Assembly: GCA_005787345.1 (NCBI GenBank)
Contig: SYBH01000097.1
Coordinates: 1-53,441 of the forward strand
Direction of reading: 5' to 3'
DNA: 53,441 nucleotides
Origin: Actinomycetota bacterium
GTDB taxonomy: Bacteria > Actinomycetota > Acidimicrobiia > Acidimicrobiales > Acidimicrobilacustridaceae
The translations under genes were made by a program, and so were the position numbers. Positions 33,454 through 41,685 of the stretch are shown piece after piece (position 1 is the stretch's first letter; each line of letters starts with the position of its first letter). The notes under the pieces were generated by a model, which was not told the DNA's origin, searched no databases, and was given only the letters and a program-made list of their open reading frames with translations.

Positions 33454-34206
33454 TCAGCCTCTCGACTTTTTGGTGGGAGCCTTTTTTGCTGGCGACTTCT
33501 GTGTCGTGGACTTCTTCGCCGGCGCCTTTTTGATGGGGGCCTTTTTTGCTGGGGCCTTTTTTGCTGGGGCCTTCTGTGCTGGGGCCTTCTTCGCCGGTAC
33601 TTTTTGTGCGGACTTTGCTGCTGCCTTTATTGCGGTCTTCGCCTCTTGCCTTTTTGCTGCAGCTTTTATCTGACGATCCAGAGCTCCAGATTCGATATGC
33701 GCAATTGCTGGACAGGCTGCTTCACCGACTGGGCAATGCATTGCTCCGGGCGAACCAAATTGACCGCGGTTGACCAAAAGAAAACACCCAGTGCACATGA
33801 ACTCGTTCGCCTTCTTCGGCGTTACTCCCTCGGCAATGTCGGCGGGTGCACGCGGCTCAGGCACAACTTCTTCGTCTTCCTCTTCGTCGTCATCAGCGGC
33901 GGCGATTCGGTCTTTCAGGATCGCGTCGAGGTCAGCTTCAACATCGTCGGGATTGAGATCCTCTTCTTCGTCTTCTTCATCTTCACGCTTGGGCCGTGCA
34001 GCGAGTGCCGCGTCGGCTGCCGCTTCGTCCTCATCTTCAACATCGAGAACGACGTCGTCGGCTAGCACTTCTTCGAGGTCCTCAACGAGTTCGCCCTCGA
34101 GGTCGTCTCCCTCGATGTCAACGTCGATATCGACGTCAATATCGACGTCAATATCGACATCGATTTCTTCCTCGTCGAATTCCTCGTCGATGGGATCGTC
34201 AGCCAT
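33454..34206 (-). CDS. DUF4193-like protein with acidic N-tail and Lys/Ala/Pro-rich C-tail
   Basis: A 250-residue three-part protein. Residues 1-105 are extremely acidic, with DVDI repeated about four times near 17-32 and long Glu/Asp runs. Residues about 125-175 match the actinobacterial DUF4193 signature (NEFMCTGCFLLVNRGQFG), with more Cys in HCPVGEAACPAIAH, giving a four-Cys zinc-binding candidate. Residues 195-250 are PAKKAP repeats like histone H1 or mycobacterial nucleoid-protein tails. DUF4193 proteins are normally short and lack the basic tail. Function is unknown; nucleoid or RNA association is an inference from charge. Confidence 0.75.
   Translation of the reverse strand: MADDPIDEEFDEEEIDVDIDVDIDVDIDVDIEGDDLEGELVEDLEEVLADDVVLDVEDEDEAAADAALAARPKREDEEDEEEDLNPDDVEADLDAILKDRIAAADDDEEEDEEVVPEPRAPADIAEGVTPKKANEFMCTGCFLLVNRGQFGSPGAMHCPVGEAACPAIAHIESGALDRQIKAAAKRQEAKTAIKAAAKSAQKVPAKKAPAQKAPAKKAPAKKAPIKKAPAKKSTTQKSPAKKAPTKKSRG
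33478..33600. repeat. 15-bp tandem repeats encoding PAKKA units
   Basis: A period-15 repeat (unit about GGGGCCTTTTTTGCT on the plus strand) runs through the 3' end of the DUF4193-like gene, encoding the basic tail. Such arrays can gain or lose units in frame. Confidence 0.7.
34113..34164. repeat. 12-bp tandem repeats encoding DVDI units
   Basis: A period-12 array (unit about ATATCGACGTCA) encodes the DVDI repeats of the acidic N-terminal tail. The unit is itself largely palindromic. Confidence 0.7.
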
Positions 34207-34301
34207 GGAGTCCTCAGGTCAGGGCCACCGAGGGCGGCCGGGGTGATTCGTGCCGCGGATGATAGGCACAGTCGCGGGGAAAATTGGTGCCTTTCGGGTC
34301 A

Positions 34302-34319
34302 GTCACCAAGAAAGGTGAC
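34302..34319. terminator. hairpin downstream of the ThyX-like gene
   Basis: GTCACC-AAGAAA-GGTGAC forms a six-base-pair stem 16 bases past the ThyX-like stop on the minus strand. No T-run follows. The rest of the 128-base gap shows only the ribosome site of the DUF4193-like gene. Confidence 0.35.
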
Positions 34320-34334
34320 AAACGACACGTAAGG

Positions 34335-35942
34335 TCAGGAGCCCAAACGGCGACTTTCCGCCCGCCGTTCGGCCTGGAGGCGTTCCAGTTCAGGTTCAGC
34401 GCTGTGGTCCACAAACCGCATCATCGAAGCGATGGCGTGGTGTCCGGCCTCTTCAGCAATCAGTCGGTGCATCTCTTGGCCGACGATGCGGTACGCCGGA
34501 TGACCCTGCGGTGTGGTTCGGAGTTCGATGAGGTGCATTGCCTCACGGGCGTTCATATCCATTGAGAAACGAACTCGGTACGCCAATGCCACCGCATAGG
34601 AAGATTCAGCGGGAAAGCGTTCTTCGAGCGCCTCATAAAGCGAGGCAGAGCGTTCCATCGCCTCATCAAAAATGGGGGCAACGCCGGCATCATCAACCGC
34701 TGCTGGTCGCGTATAGCCATGCAACGGTGTGAGCTTCTGCCAATCGATAGTGAGCATGCGATGGCGCTGGAGATCGCGGAACGCCCCGTAATCGGCGAGG
34801 ATGTCGAATCGGTAAGACGGTCGCTCGAGTGCTCGGCCCGGCTTGTGGCGCCGATTGTCGCGTTCACCTTCGTAGGCGCTGAGCACGGCGACACGTTCTT
34901 CAACTGTCATTGCTCGAACGCGATTTTCGATCTGACGTTCAGGTAGAGATAAATGCGGATAGAGCGCCGCCGTGACCAGTTTGATTTCTGCATCGGGATC
35001 GAAATCGACCAGAGCCACAACTGGTGCTGGTTCGATGTCGTCAACTCCGGAAAAAAGTCGGCCGGCGATGTCCTCCATCGCTGAACGACTACTAGTCATG
35101 TACTCGCTCCAAGCGACTCCCCTGTCGTCAAGGTCGACACGCTTTAAGAACGAGGGAACAACCTTACGAAGTTCGGTGAGCATGAGATCGGCGTAGGTAC
35201 GAGCTTCAGGCAATGGATGAGCCCGCATGCGAAGCAGCAGCATTTCGTAGCCCTGACCGGTGCCATAGATGCCGACATTCGATAATGACGATGCAGGAAG
35301 CAGACCCCGAATTGAATCGAATGCCTTCGCCCGAATGGCCTGGCGGTAGACGAAATCGCTGTCGGAGGGATTTTTGGGAATCCGCTCTTTAATGTCGTCA
35401 ACCACGATGGGGAGCAGTTCGGCGTAGGTATCGAAAATTCGATCCATATCGCCTACATAACGGGTACCGAGAGTTGACTGCAGAACCTCGGGTGGGCGGT
35501 AGAAGCGGTAGCGGCCACCGATTCGAGCGTCGTAGGAGATGTACCTCGTCGACTGTTCGAGATAGGCCATCAGGCGACCCCACTCGAGGACCTTGGTAAG
35601 GAGATTTGAGGCCTGCTCGCACGCCAAATGGACGCCGCCAAGCTGCGCTACTGAATCATCGCCGTACTCAAAGAAGACCTTGTCGTAGAGCTCCTCGGCA
35701 CGCCGGAGCCCTATCGTGGCATCGATGGAGGCATCGCCGCTGATGTCGAGTTCGCCAACAAACTCATCGAGAAAGAGCCGTCGGAGGCTTTTGGGCGAAC
35801 GGGAGTAACGAGCAAATAGGGCGCCCTTCACCACCTCGGGCAGATTTACTAGCGCAAATACAGGCCCATAGAGGTTCGTAAAATAGCGGCGAAGAATATC
35901 TGCCTCTTCGGGGCTGAACTCTTCTGCGACGTAGACGCTCAC
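34335..35942 (-). CDS. thyX: two-domain ThyX-like (FAD-dependent thymidylate synthase) protein
   Basis: This 535-residue protein is about twice the usual ThyX length. Each half has ThyX features. The first half has WGRLMAYLEQSTRYISYD near residues 121-138, where the RHR of the canonical RHRXXSXNEXSXRY is lost but the last part is kept. It also has RAKAFDSIRGLLP and a YEMLLLRM segment. The second half has DLQRHRMLTIDWQKLTPLHGY near 392-412, keeping RHR and losing the S-X-R-Y, and then LIELRTTPQGHPAYRIVGQEM. ThyX makes dTMP with FAD, NADPH and methylene-tetrahydrofolate; activity here is uncertain. GTG start. Confidence 0.8.
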   Translation of the reverse strand: MSVYVAEEFSPEEADILRRYFTNLYGPVFALVNLPEVVKGALFARYSRSPKSLRRLFLDEFVGELDISGDASIDATIGLRRAEELYDKVFFEYGDDSVAQLGGVHLACEQASNLLTKVLEWGRLMAYLEQSTRYISYDARIGGRYRFYRPPEVLQSTLGTRYVGDMDRIFDTYAELLPIVVDDIKERIPKNPSDSDFVYRQAIRAKAFDSIRGLLPASSLSNVGIYGTGQGYEMLLLRMRAHPLPEARTYADLMLTELRKVVPSFLKRVDLDDRGVAWSEYMTSSRSAMEDIAGRLFSGVDDIEPAPVVALVDFDPDAEIKLVTAALYPHLSLPERQIENRVRAMTVEERVAVLSAYEGERDNRRHKPGRALERPSYRFDILADYGAFRDLQRHRMLTIDWQKLTPLHGYTRPAAVDDAGVAPIFDEAMERSASLYEALEERFPAESSYAVALAYRVRFSMDMNAREAMHLIELRTTPQGHPAYRIVGQEMHRLIAEEAGHHAIASMMRFVDHSAEPELERLQAERRAESRRLGS

Positions 35943-36000
35943 GGCCGGCGAGCGTAAGGCCTCTGCCGCTCGTCGCCGCGGATGGCCCGCTGGTTGTAGG

Positions 36001-37179
36001 TCACCGCGTTGACGCCTGGAAGTCGCTGGCTACCGATTCCAGAGAGTCGGTCGAGGCCCACAAGTCGATGATCGTCATCGCCATGGCCTTGGCGCCGTCG
36101 ATAACACCGGCATCTCCGGTTGGTGAAGCGGCGTACTCTGCGAACCCTGGTGTGTGGATCCCAACCCCGCTTGGCGCTACCGAAACCATTGGGTGGATGG
36201 ATGGTACGACGTGGCTCACATTGCCCATGTCAGTGGAACCGACAACAGCACCGTGTGGGCCAGGCTCCTCGACCTTCCGTCCGAGGGATGCGCTATTGGC
36301 CGCATAGAGCGACTCGAATGCGTCATTTCGAAGAAGGTCGGCGTAGGCCGGTTCTATCCACTCGTAGTCAACCGAGCAGCCGGTTGCATCGCCACCAGCG
36401 GTGAGTGCTGCGAGAACACGTGGTTTGAGCACTTCAAGTCGTGAGAGATCCGCAGCTCGGATGAACCAATGCATGGCGGCGGTGGCCGGAACGATGTTGG
36501 GCTTGTCTCCCCCGTTGGTGAAGACACCGTGGACTCGCTCCTCCGGCCGTATGTGCTGACGCAGAGCAGCAACATTCATGTAGCCCAGCACCGCTGCGTC
36601 GAGTGCATTGCGACCGTCCCATGGGTGGGCAGCAGCATGAGCTGATTGACCGTTCCAGGTGACGCGAAGCTGCTGAACGGCGATTGTGGTCATCCAACGG
36701 AGATCGACATCGGCGGGATGAATCATCATCGCTGCGTCTACGCCAGTGAGGGCGCCACGATCGATCATGAATACTTTCCCGCCCCCACCTTCCTCGGCGG
36801 GTGATCCGAGAACGACAAGGCGACCGTTCAATTCCTCTGCCACTGCTGCTGCGCCGAGCGCTGCTCCGAGGCCAGCAGCTGCGATGATGTTGTGGCCGCA
36901 CGCGTGTCCGATACCTGGGAGTGCGTCGTACTCACAGAATACTGCGATGGTCGGGCCTCGAGATCCTGCCAAAGCTTCAAAGGCAGTTGGCATTCCGTAC
37001 GCACCACGATGTACATCGAAGCCGAGGTCCTCAAGGGCAGTTGTCAGCACTTCATGCGCGTGATGCTCTGCGTAGTTCTCTTCTGGATGAGCATGAATCG
37101 AATGGGAGACCTCAAGTAAAAGGCTCCGATGTGCATCGATGGAATCAGCAGCCCGTTGCTTTGCTTCTTGTGAATCCAT
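36001..37179 (-). CDS. M20-family amidohydrolase (M20D-like)
   Basis: A 392-residue metal-dependent amidohydrolase or peptidase. The metal-binding set begins EYDALPGIGHACGHN near residues 83-97. SPAEEGGGGKVFMI near 125-138 adds the catalytic Glu pair. NGQSAHAAAHPWDGRNALDAAV near 176-197 opens the dimerisation domain, and STDMGNVSHVVP near 315-326 gives the late His. Closest patterns are p-aminobenzoyl-glutamate hydrolase or N-acyl amino acid hydrolases; the substrate is unknown. It lies between the DAGK-like and ThyX-like genes. Confidence 0.9.
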   Translation of the reverse strand: MDSQEAKQRAADSIDAHRSLLLEVSHSIHAHPEENYAEHHAHEVLTTALEDLGFDVHRGAYGMPTAFEALAGSRGPTIAVFCEYDALPGIGHACGHNIIAAAGLGAALGAAAVAEELNGRLVVLGSPAEEGGGGKVFMIDRGALTGVDAAMMIHPADVDLRWMTTIAVQQLRVTWNGQSAHAAAHPWDGRNALDAAVLGYMNVAALRQHIRPEERVHGVFTNGGDKPNIVPATAAMHWFIRAADLSRLEVLKPRVLAALTAGGDATGCSVDYEWIEPAYADLLRNDAFESLYAANSASLGRKVEEPGPHGAVVGSTDMGNVSHVVPSIHPMVSVAPSGVGIHTPGFAEYAASPTGDAGVIDGAKAMAMTIIDLWASTDSLESVASDFQASTR

Positions 37180-37217
37180 GGGCTCACGCTACATGGGGTT
37201 CTGCTCGCCGTGGAGGG

Positions 37218-37826
37218 TCAGACGACGACGTGGAAAGCATCAGGTTCGACGCGAAGCGAAAGTGTCTGACCCTTCATGCGGAGGTTTCCATCAATGTGCA
37301 GAGGCACGGGACGATCGAACGACAGTGTCTCGGAGCGAACACGGCGATAGACCAACGATGGGTGTGGCAGATGGGTGCCAGTGGCAGACCGCAAGAGCGC
37401 TTGGCGCCGCTGCCGCCAGGCAAGCGATCCAGTGGTGATGTCGATCAACCCGTCACCAGGGTGGGAACGAGGGCCGAGATCACGATTGCCGATCCATTGT
37501 GAGTTCATCACTACGGCAAATCCGGAGCCGAAGAGCTTCCCCGCGACCAGGTGTGAGACGAATGGAATCTCGACGCTGTCGATCGATGCAATAACGAGAT
37601 CAACTGGCACTGTGAGGGCATCTGGTCCGCTGAGCCTGCTCATGTCTCCAGAGCCGCCCAACGTTTTGCAGAGATCGCCGCCTAAGAGACCAACGGTGAC
37701 AGGACTGTTGCCCGCGTCTCGGTTCGCAACAATCAGAGTTCGGAGTTCGGCATCAGAGCGAGCGACCGCCGCACCCTCTGGCAGGGGCTGAAGTACGCCG
37801 TAGTCACTGCCTTTTCGAATTGTCAT
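37218..37826 (-). CDS. diacylglycerol-kinase-like protein lacking the N-terminal ATP-binding half
   Basis: A 202-residue protein whose C-terminal 110 residues match the beta-sandwich of YegS/DAGK lipid kinases. GDGLIDITTG, then THLPHPSLVYRRV, then FDRPVPLHIDGN are in the same order as in those enzymes. Upstream, GLLGGDLCKTLGG resembles the GTGNDXAXXLG region. The GGDGT-containing nucleotide-binding half (about 100 residues) is missing and is not encoded upstream, where helY ends. Catalytic function is doubtful; a lipid-binding role is possible. The ATG overlaps the helY stop, so it is coupled to helY. Confidence 0.7.
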   Translation of the reverse strand: MTIRKGSDYGVLQPLPEGAAVARSDAELRTLIVANRDAGNSPVTVGLLGGDLCKTLGGSGDMSRLSGPDALTVPVDLVIASIDSVEIPFVSHLVAGKLFGSGFAVVMNSQWIGNRDLGPRSHPGDGLIDITTGSLAWRQRRQALLRSATGTHLPHPSLVYRRVRSETLSFDRPVPLHIDGNLRMKGQTLSLRVEPDAFHVVV

Positions 37827-40471
37827 TTTGGTTCGCTTGCTACGGGCTCAATTTCCGAACCACTCTCATCATCGCTCATGCGGCCCCGACCCGATACGGC
37901 AACGACACCTCGATGGAGAAGGTCGGCGGCCTCTGACGCGGTTGGCGCGCATGGCGCATCGGTTTCGGAAATCTGTCGGAGTAGGTCGACGAGTTGCTTT
38001 ATGGTTCGGACAAAATCGCCGCCCGGCATATCGTCATCAGCGAGTAAATGATCAAGATCGTCTCCCGCTGCCCACGCATGAGCGAGAGCAAAGAATCCTG
38101 CGTCGGGGCTCCGTGTGACTGAAAGCCCGAGAGAAATTTCATCGTTTGCGATGGACCGAGTGAGAGCATCCAACTGGTCAGATCGTTGTTCGATATCACG
38201 TCTGGGGAACCAAGGAGAAAGATCTGGACCAGAGGCTCGGGACTCGTAGACAAACGAACTCGCAAGACCGGCAAGTTCCGACGCCGTTACGTTGTCGAAG
38301 AGTTGTTCCTCGAGCGCTTCAGCGATCGCCAAATCGGACTCGTGGTAAATCCGGACGAGCCTCTCGCCCCTTTCGGTCAACTTCCACCCGTCCAAGTGAC
38401 CCCATTGTTCAAGCATCTGCAGAATCCGATCGAAATGCTCAACGAGTGATCCGGTGCGTGAACGGATCTGCTTCTCGAGTCCCTCGATTTCCCGACGCAC
38501 GCGTTCGGCATCTCGTAGCGCTCGTAGATGGTTATCGCGCTCCGGGCAACGATGGACAGGGTGGCCTTCCACCGTGCTGCGATTTGTTTGTCCAAGGTCT
38601 TGGCTGGCATCTTCACGAGAGGGCAGCTGCTTCGCAATACGATCCAGTTCTAGCGATACGGCCTTCTGAAATTTCGGCTTCATCGGTGTGAATGGTGTGG
38701 GGAGTTCAATGTGGGCAACGACGGTTGGCTCGTCGTCGAAATCTTTGGAACCGAGTTGCAAAACATTGCGTCTCGTATTCAGGACTTTGACCCGCACGGA
38801 GCCACCCTTGCGATTGGAAACCGACAGCACAACCACTCGATCGTGGCCGCCACTCCTGTCGATCCAGAGAATGTCTCCGGGTTTTAGCGAACCGAGAGCT
38901 CGTTCAATGTGCGAACCTCCGCCTCGAACCGTTCGTACACCGCGTTCCGCGTCCAACGCGGCCTTGTAGGCCAAGACATCTCCAAACTCGCACACAGCGG
39001 CTTCACGTAGACGCGTGAGCTTTTGGGACTGACTCTCGATCCGATGCTCTTGCCTCGCAACGTCCGCGTCCGCCTGGTACTGAGCGAAACTGTTACCCAG
39101 TAAGCGATGTGCCTCACCCGCGTCGTAGCGCCGAACGAGGTTCGCTGCCATGTTGTAGGTGGGACGAAAGGAACTTGTGAGGCGAAAACTTCGGCTAGCA
39201 GCAAGGTTTGCGACCTCTTCGAAAGTGACAAACGGTGACCACAAAACGATTGCGTTGCCGTGATTATCGATGCCGCGTCGACCCGCTCGACCGGTCAACT
39301 GGGTGTATTGCGATGGAGTGAGAAACTCGTGGCCATCTCCGGTGAATTTCGTGAGTTTGTCGATCACCACGGTTCTTGCTGGCATGTTGATGCCCAGTGC
39401 AAGAGTCTCTGTTGCGAAAACGATCCGCACGAGTCCTTCGACGAAACACTGTTCAACAGCTTCCTTGAAGGGAGGAACTAGGCCAGCATGATGACTGGAA
39501 ATACCTCTCTCAAGAGAGTCGAGCCAGCGGCCATAGTCAAGGACCCGGAGATCTTCATCTGTGAGCTCTTCAACATGGGACTCCGCGATTTGTCGGATTC
39601 GAATGCGTTCCTCGGGAGTTGTATAGCTGAGACCTGCGCGGGTGCAGGAAGTCACTGCTTCGTCGCAGCCATTTCGGCTGAACACAAAGAAGATTGCCGG
39701 GAGCATCGATCTTTCGGCGAGCAACTCCACTACCTCGACGCGCCCTGGCGTTGAGTATCGGCGTCGGCCGCCCCTAGCTCGATCTCTTGGGTCGATGTCG
39801 AACTCGTGACCTCGCCGATCAGGTTTGCCTTCACTGAGAGTAGGGATCAGAGCGAGTCCATCGTCAAGCCGATCACTCACGAGATACCAATTATCGAGCT
39901 CAACTGGTCTCTTCGATTCAACAACAACTTCAGTCGGACCCCGAACAGAGGAAATCCACTCCCCTAGTTCGTCAGCATTCGAGACCGTTGCCGAGAGACA
40001 CACCAGTCGAACGTATTTGGGTAGGTGGATGATGACCTCTTCCCAAACTGATCCCCTTGAGGAATCCTGCAGGTAATGAACCTCGTCGAGAACAACCCAA
40101 TCGAGTGCGTCGAGCGCAGAGGAACGCGCGTAGATCATGTTGCGGAGCACTTCAGTAGTCATGACGACAATTGGAGCGTCTCCATTGATTGCGGTGTCGC
40201 CAGTAAGGAGACCAACAGCCTCCTTGCCGTGCTCCTCGATCAAGTCGTGAAATTTTTGGTTCGATAGCGCCTTGATCGGCGTTGTGTAGAACGCGCGCCG
40301 CCCTGCTCGCAGTGCGACGGCGATTGCGTGTTCGGCAACTTTCGTTTTCCCCGAACCAGTCGGAGCAGATACCAAAACCGAGAGGCCGCGATCAATGACC
40401 GCAATTGCATCCTTTTGAAACTGATCAAGCTCAAACGGCGTTGTCACGTCAGTCAATACGAACGGAGTCAT
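37823..40471 (-). CDS. helY: Ski2/Mtr4-type RNA helicase, HelY-like
   Basis: An 882-residue superfamily 2 helicase. Motif I is SAPTGSGKT near residues 32-40, motif II DEVH near 125, motif III SATVS near 161 and motif VI QLTGRAGRRG near 390. A helical insert and a C-terminal DSHCT domain (LEQWGHLDGWKLTERGERLVRIYHESDLAIAEAL) follow, as in Mtr4 and Ski2. The ATG at 40471 lies inside the last 23 bases of tatC; the frame extends further upstream, but family homology begins at MTPFVLTDVTTPFELDQFQ. The tatA/B-tatC-helY order is that of Mycobacterium (Rv2094c-Rv2092c). Confidence 0.93.
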   Translation of the reverse strand: MTPFVLTDVTTPFELDQFQKDAIAVIDRGLSVLVSAPTGSGKTKVAEHAIAVALRAGRRAFYTTPIKALSNQKFHDLIEEHGKEAVGLLTGDTAINGDAPIVVMTTEVLRNMIYARSSALDALDWVVLDEVHYLQDSSRGSVWEEVIIHLPKYVRLVCLSATVSNADELGEWISSVRGPTEVVVESKRPVELDNWYLVSDRLDDGLALIPTLSEGKPDRRGHEFDIDPRDRARGGRRRYSTPGRVEVVELLAERSMLPAIFFVFSRNGCDEAVTSCTRAGLSYTTPEERIRIRQIAESHVEELTDEDLRVLDYGRWLDSLERGISSHHAGLVPPFKEAVEQCFVEGLVRIVFATETLALGINMPARTVVIDKLTKFTGDGHEFLTPSQYTQLTGRAGRRGIDNHGNAIVLWSPFVTFEEVANLAASRSFRLTSSFRPTYNMAANLVRRYDAGEAHRLLGNSFAQYQADADVARQEHRIESQSQKLTRLREAAVCEFGDVLAYKAALDAERGVRTVRGGGSHIERALGSLKPGDILWIDRSGGHDRVVVLSVSNRKGGSVRVKVLNTRRNVLQLGSKDFDDEPTVVAHIELPTPFTPMKPKFQKAVSLELDRIAKQLPSREDASQDLGQTNRSTVEGHPVHRCPERDNHLRALRDAERVRREIEGLEKQIRSRTGSLVEHFDRILQMLEQWGHLDGWKLTERGERLVRIYHESDLAIAEALEEQLFDNVTASELAGLASSFVYESRASGPDLSPWFPRRDIEQRSDQLDALTRSIANDEISLGLSVTRSPDAGFFALAHAWAAGDDLDHLLADDDMPGGDFVRTIKQLVDLLRQISETDAPCAPTASEAADLLHRGVVAVSGRGRMSDDESGSEIEPVASEPK

Positions 40472-41255
40472 CTTCGCTCTCTGATGAAGCGCGTTTCTCC
40501 GCCTTTCGCTTCGAGCGTTTCCGCAATGCCAGTACAGAGGCGCCGATCGCGATCGACAGGCCATAAAGAAGAAGCATTGGAACAGCGAGAGCTGTCATGG
40601 AAATGGGATCTCCGCTAGGGGTGATGACAGCAGCGATAACAGCGATTAGCACGATCGCTTGTCGCCACCAACCGATGAGCTTCCTTGGTGTGATGACGCC
40701 GATCATCTGCAGAGCTACGAGGAGGACAGGAAATTCAAACCCGACGCCGAATGCGAGCATCATCCACACAATGAGGGTGACGTAGCTATCGGCGGTATAG
40801 AACGGCTCAATCTGAGAACCGCCGATGGTCGTAAGGAACTGAAGCGTTGGATTGAGGACATAGAACGCGACTGCCGCTCCCGCGAGAAAAAGGACGACAG
40901 CACTACTGGTGAAAGGAACTGCGTACTTCTTTTCCTGCGGATATAAGCCAGGCGTTACAAACCTCCACACCTGCCAAACGATGATAGGCATCGCGAACGC
41001 GATACCGATGTAACCGGACATTTTCAATCGCAGAGTGAAGGCCTGAAGCGGCTCAGTGGCAATGAACGGTTGCCCCGGCTGCACTTCGTTGAATGGGTGC
41101 TTTAAGATTTCGAGGACATAAGGATACAAAAACCATCCGAGAATGGCCCCAACCGCGACGGCGATGGCAATTCGGAACATACGACTGCGTAACTCCGCGA
41201 GATGCTCCCAAAGCGTCATATGTCCGGCTGGAGACGTAGTGGTGTCAGCACTCAT
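40449..41255 (-). CDS. tatC: Sec-independent protein translocase TatC
   Basis: Six-helix receptor of the twin-arginine translocase. The N-terminal family signature is MTLWEHLAELRSRMFR, with the Glu that contacts the RR motif, followed by six hydrophobic segments. FVTPGLYPQEKKY and the YVTLIVWMMLAFGVGFEFPVL stretch are typical. The 268-residue form starts at ATG 41255, seven bases after the tatB stop. The tail is basic then acidic. It overlaps helY by 23 bases. Confidence 0.95.
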   Translation of the reverse strand: MSADTTTSPAGHMTLWEHLAELRSRMFRIAIAVAVGAILGWFLYPYVLEILKHPFNEVQPGQPFIATEPLQAFTLRLKMSGYIGIAFAMPIIVWQVWRFVTPGLYPQEKKYAVPFTSSAVVLFLAGAAVAFYVLNPTLQFLTTIGGSQIEPFYTADSYVTLIVWMMLAFGVGFEFPVLLVALQMIGVITPRKLIGWWRQAIVLIAVIAAVITPSGDPISMTALAVPMLLLYGLSIAIGASVLALRKRSKRKAEKRASSESEDDSVRID

Positions 41256-41262
41256 GTGTTGC

Positions 41263-41598
41263 TCAGGTACTCGTCGTATCGGCGTCGTCAGGAGTATTCG
41301 CCGAGAGGTCACCGACAAAGGGGGTCGGCGACCCTCCTGTGGTCGTGGGGGTCACAGGGTCAACCGGCGCCACAAGTCGAGGACCTTCGGTTGTTCGATC
41401 GAGAGCATCGTCACGGGTGTGACTCTCGCCAATGTCCATGGCGGATCGGACTTCTTCTTCGAATCCGGAGGTAACCCGACGCACCTCGGCCATGAATTTC
41501 CCCACCTTGCGAGCGGTTTCGGGCAACTTCTCAGGACCCAGAAGCAAAAGAGCCAGCAGGAGGATCATAAAGATTTCTCCGCCGCCGACGTTGAACAT
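41263..41598 (-). CDS. tatB: TatB-like twin-arginine translocase subunit
   Basis: A 111-residue single-pass protein. A short hydrophobic N-terminus (FNVGGGEIFMILLLALLLL) is followed by GPEKLPETARKVGKFMAEVRR, an amphipathic helix and a Thr/Pro-rich acidic tail. The Glu at residue 8 and GPEKLP (instead of FGXKKLP) are TatB traits, although mycobacteria place tatA at this position. It lies immediately upstream of tatC. The start at 41598 fits the leaderless pattern (TACGAT seven bases upstream). A separate TatA would have to lie elsewhere. Confidence 0.85.
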   Translation of the reverse strand: MFNVGGGEIFMILLLALLLLGPEKLPETARKVGKFMAEVRRVTSGFEEEVRSAMDIGESHTRDDALDRTTEGPRLVAPVDPVTPTTTGGSPTPFVGDLSANTPDDADTTST

Positions 41599-41605
41599 GA
41601 TCAGG

Positions 41606-41611
41606 ATCGTA
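41606..41611 (-). promoter_or_regulatory. -10-like element of tatB
   Basis: Reads TACGAT on the minus strand, seven bases before the ATG at 41598. It would drive tatB-tatC-helY and the following genes. Confidence 0.4.
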
Positions 41612-41685
41612 CTCCCGAGTCTTACGGTCTTCCCTATGGTGGCCTATGGCGAGGTCGGAGTACCTGTGTGGGGCAGGCTGTGCTG

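Noticed and set aside
34113-34164. CRISPR-like array
   Set aside because: The repeats are contiguous 12-base units with no spacers, coding in frame for DVDI.
33770-34246. Plus-strand frame of Ser/Arg-rich protein opposite the DUF4193-like gene
   Set aside because: The Ser runs are the antisense of the acidic Glu/Asp repeats of the minus-strand gene; it has no ribosome site and no recognisable motifs.
34302-34319. Strong intrinsic terminator after the ThyX-like gene
   Set aside because: Six base pairs and no T-run. It was kept only as a low-confidence hairpin.
41143-41680. Upstream extension of the GDPD gene to 41143
   Set aside because: The added 180 residues lie antisense to tatB and tatC and show no homology. 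GTG 41686 has a ribosome site and the HRG motif follows it directly.
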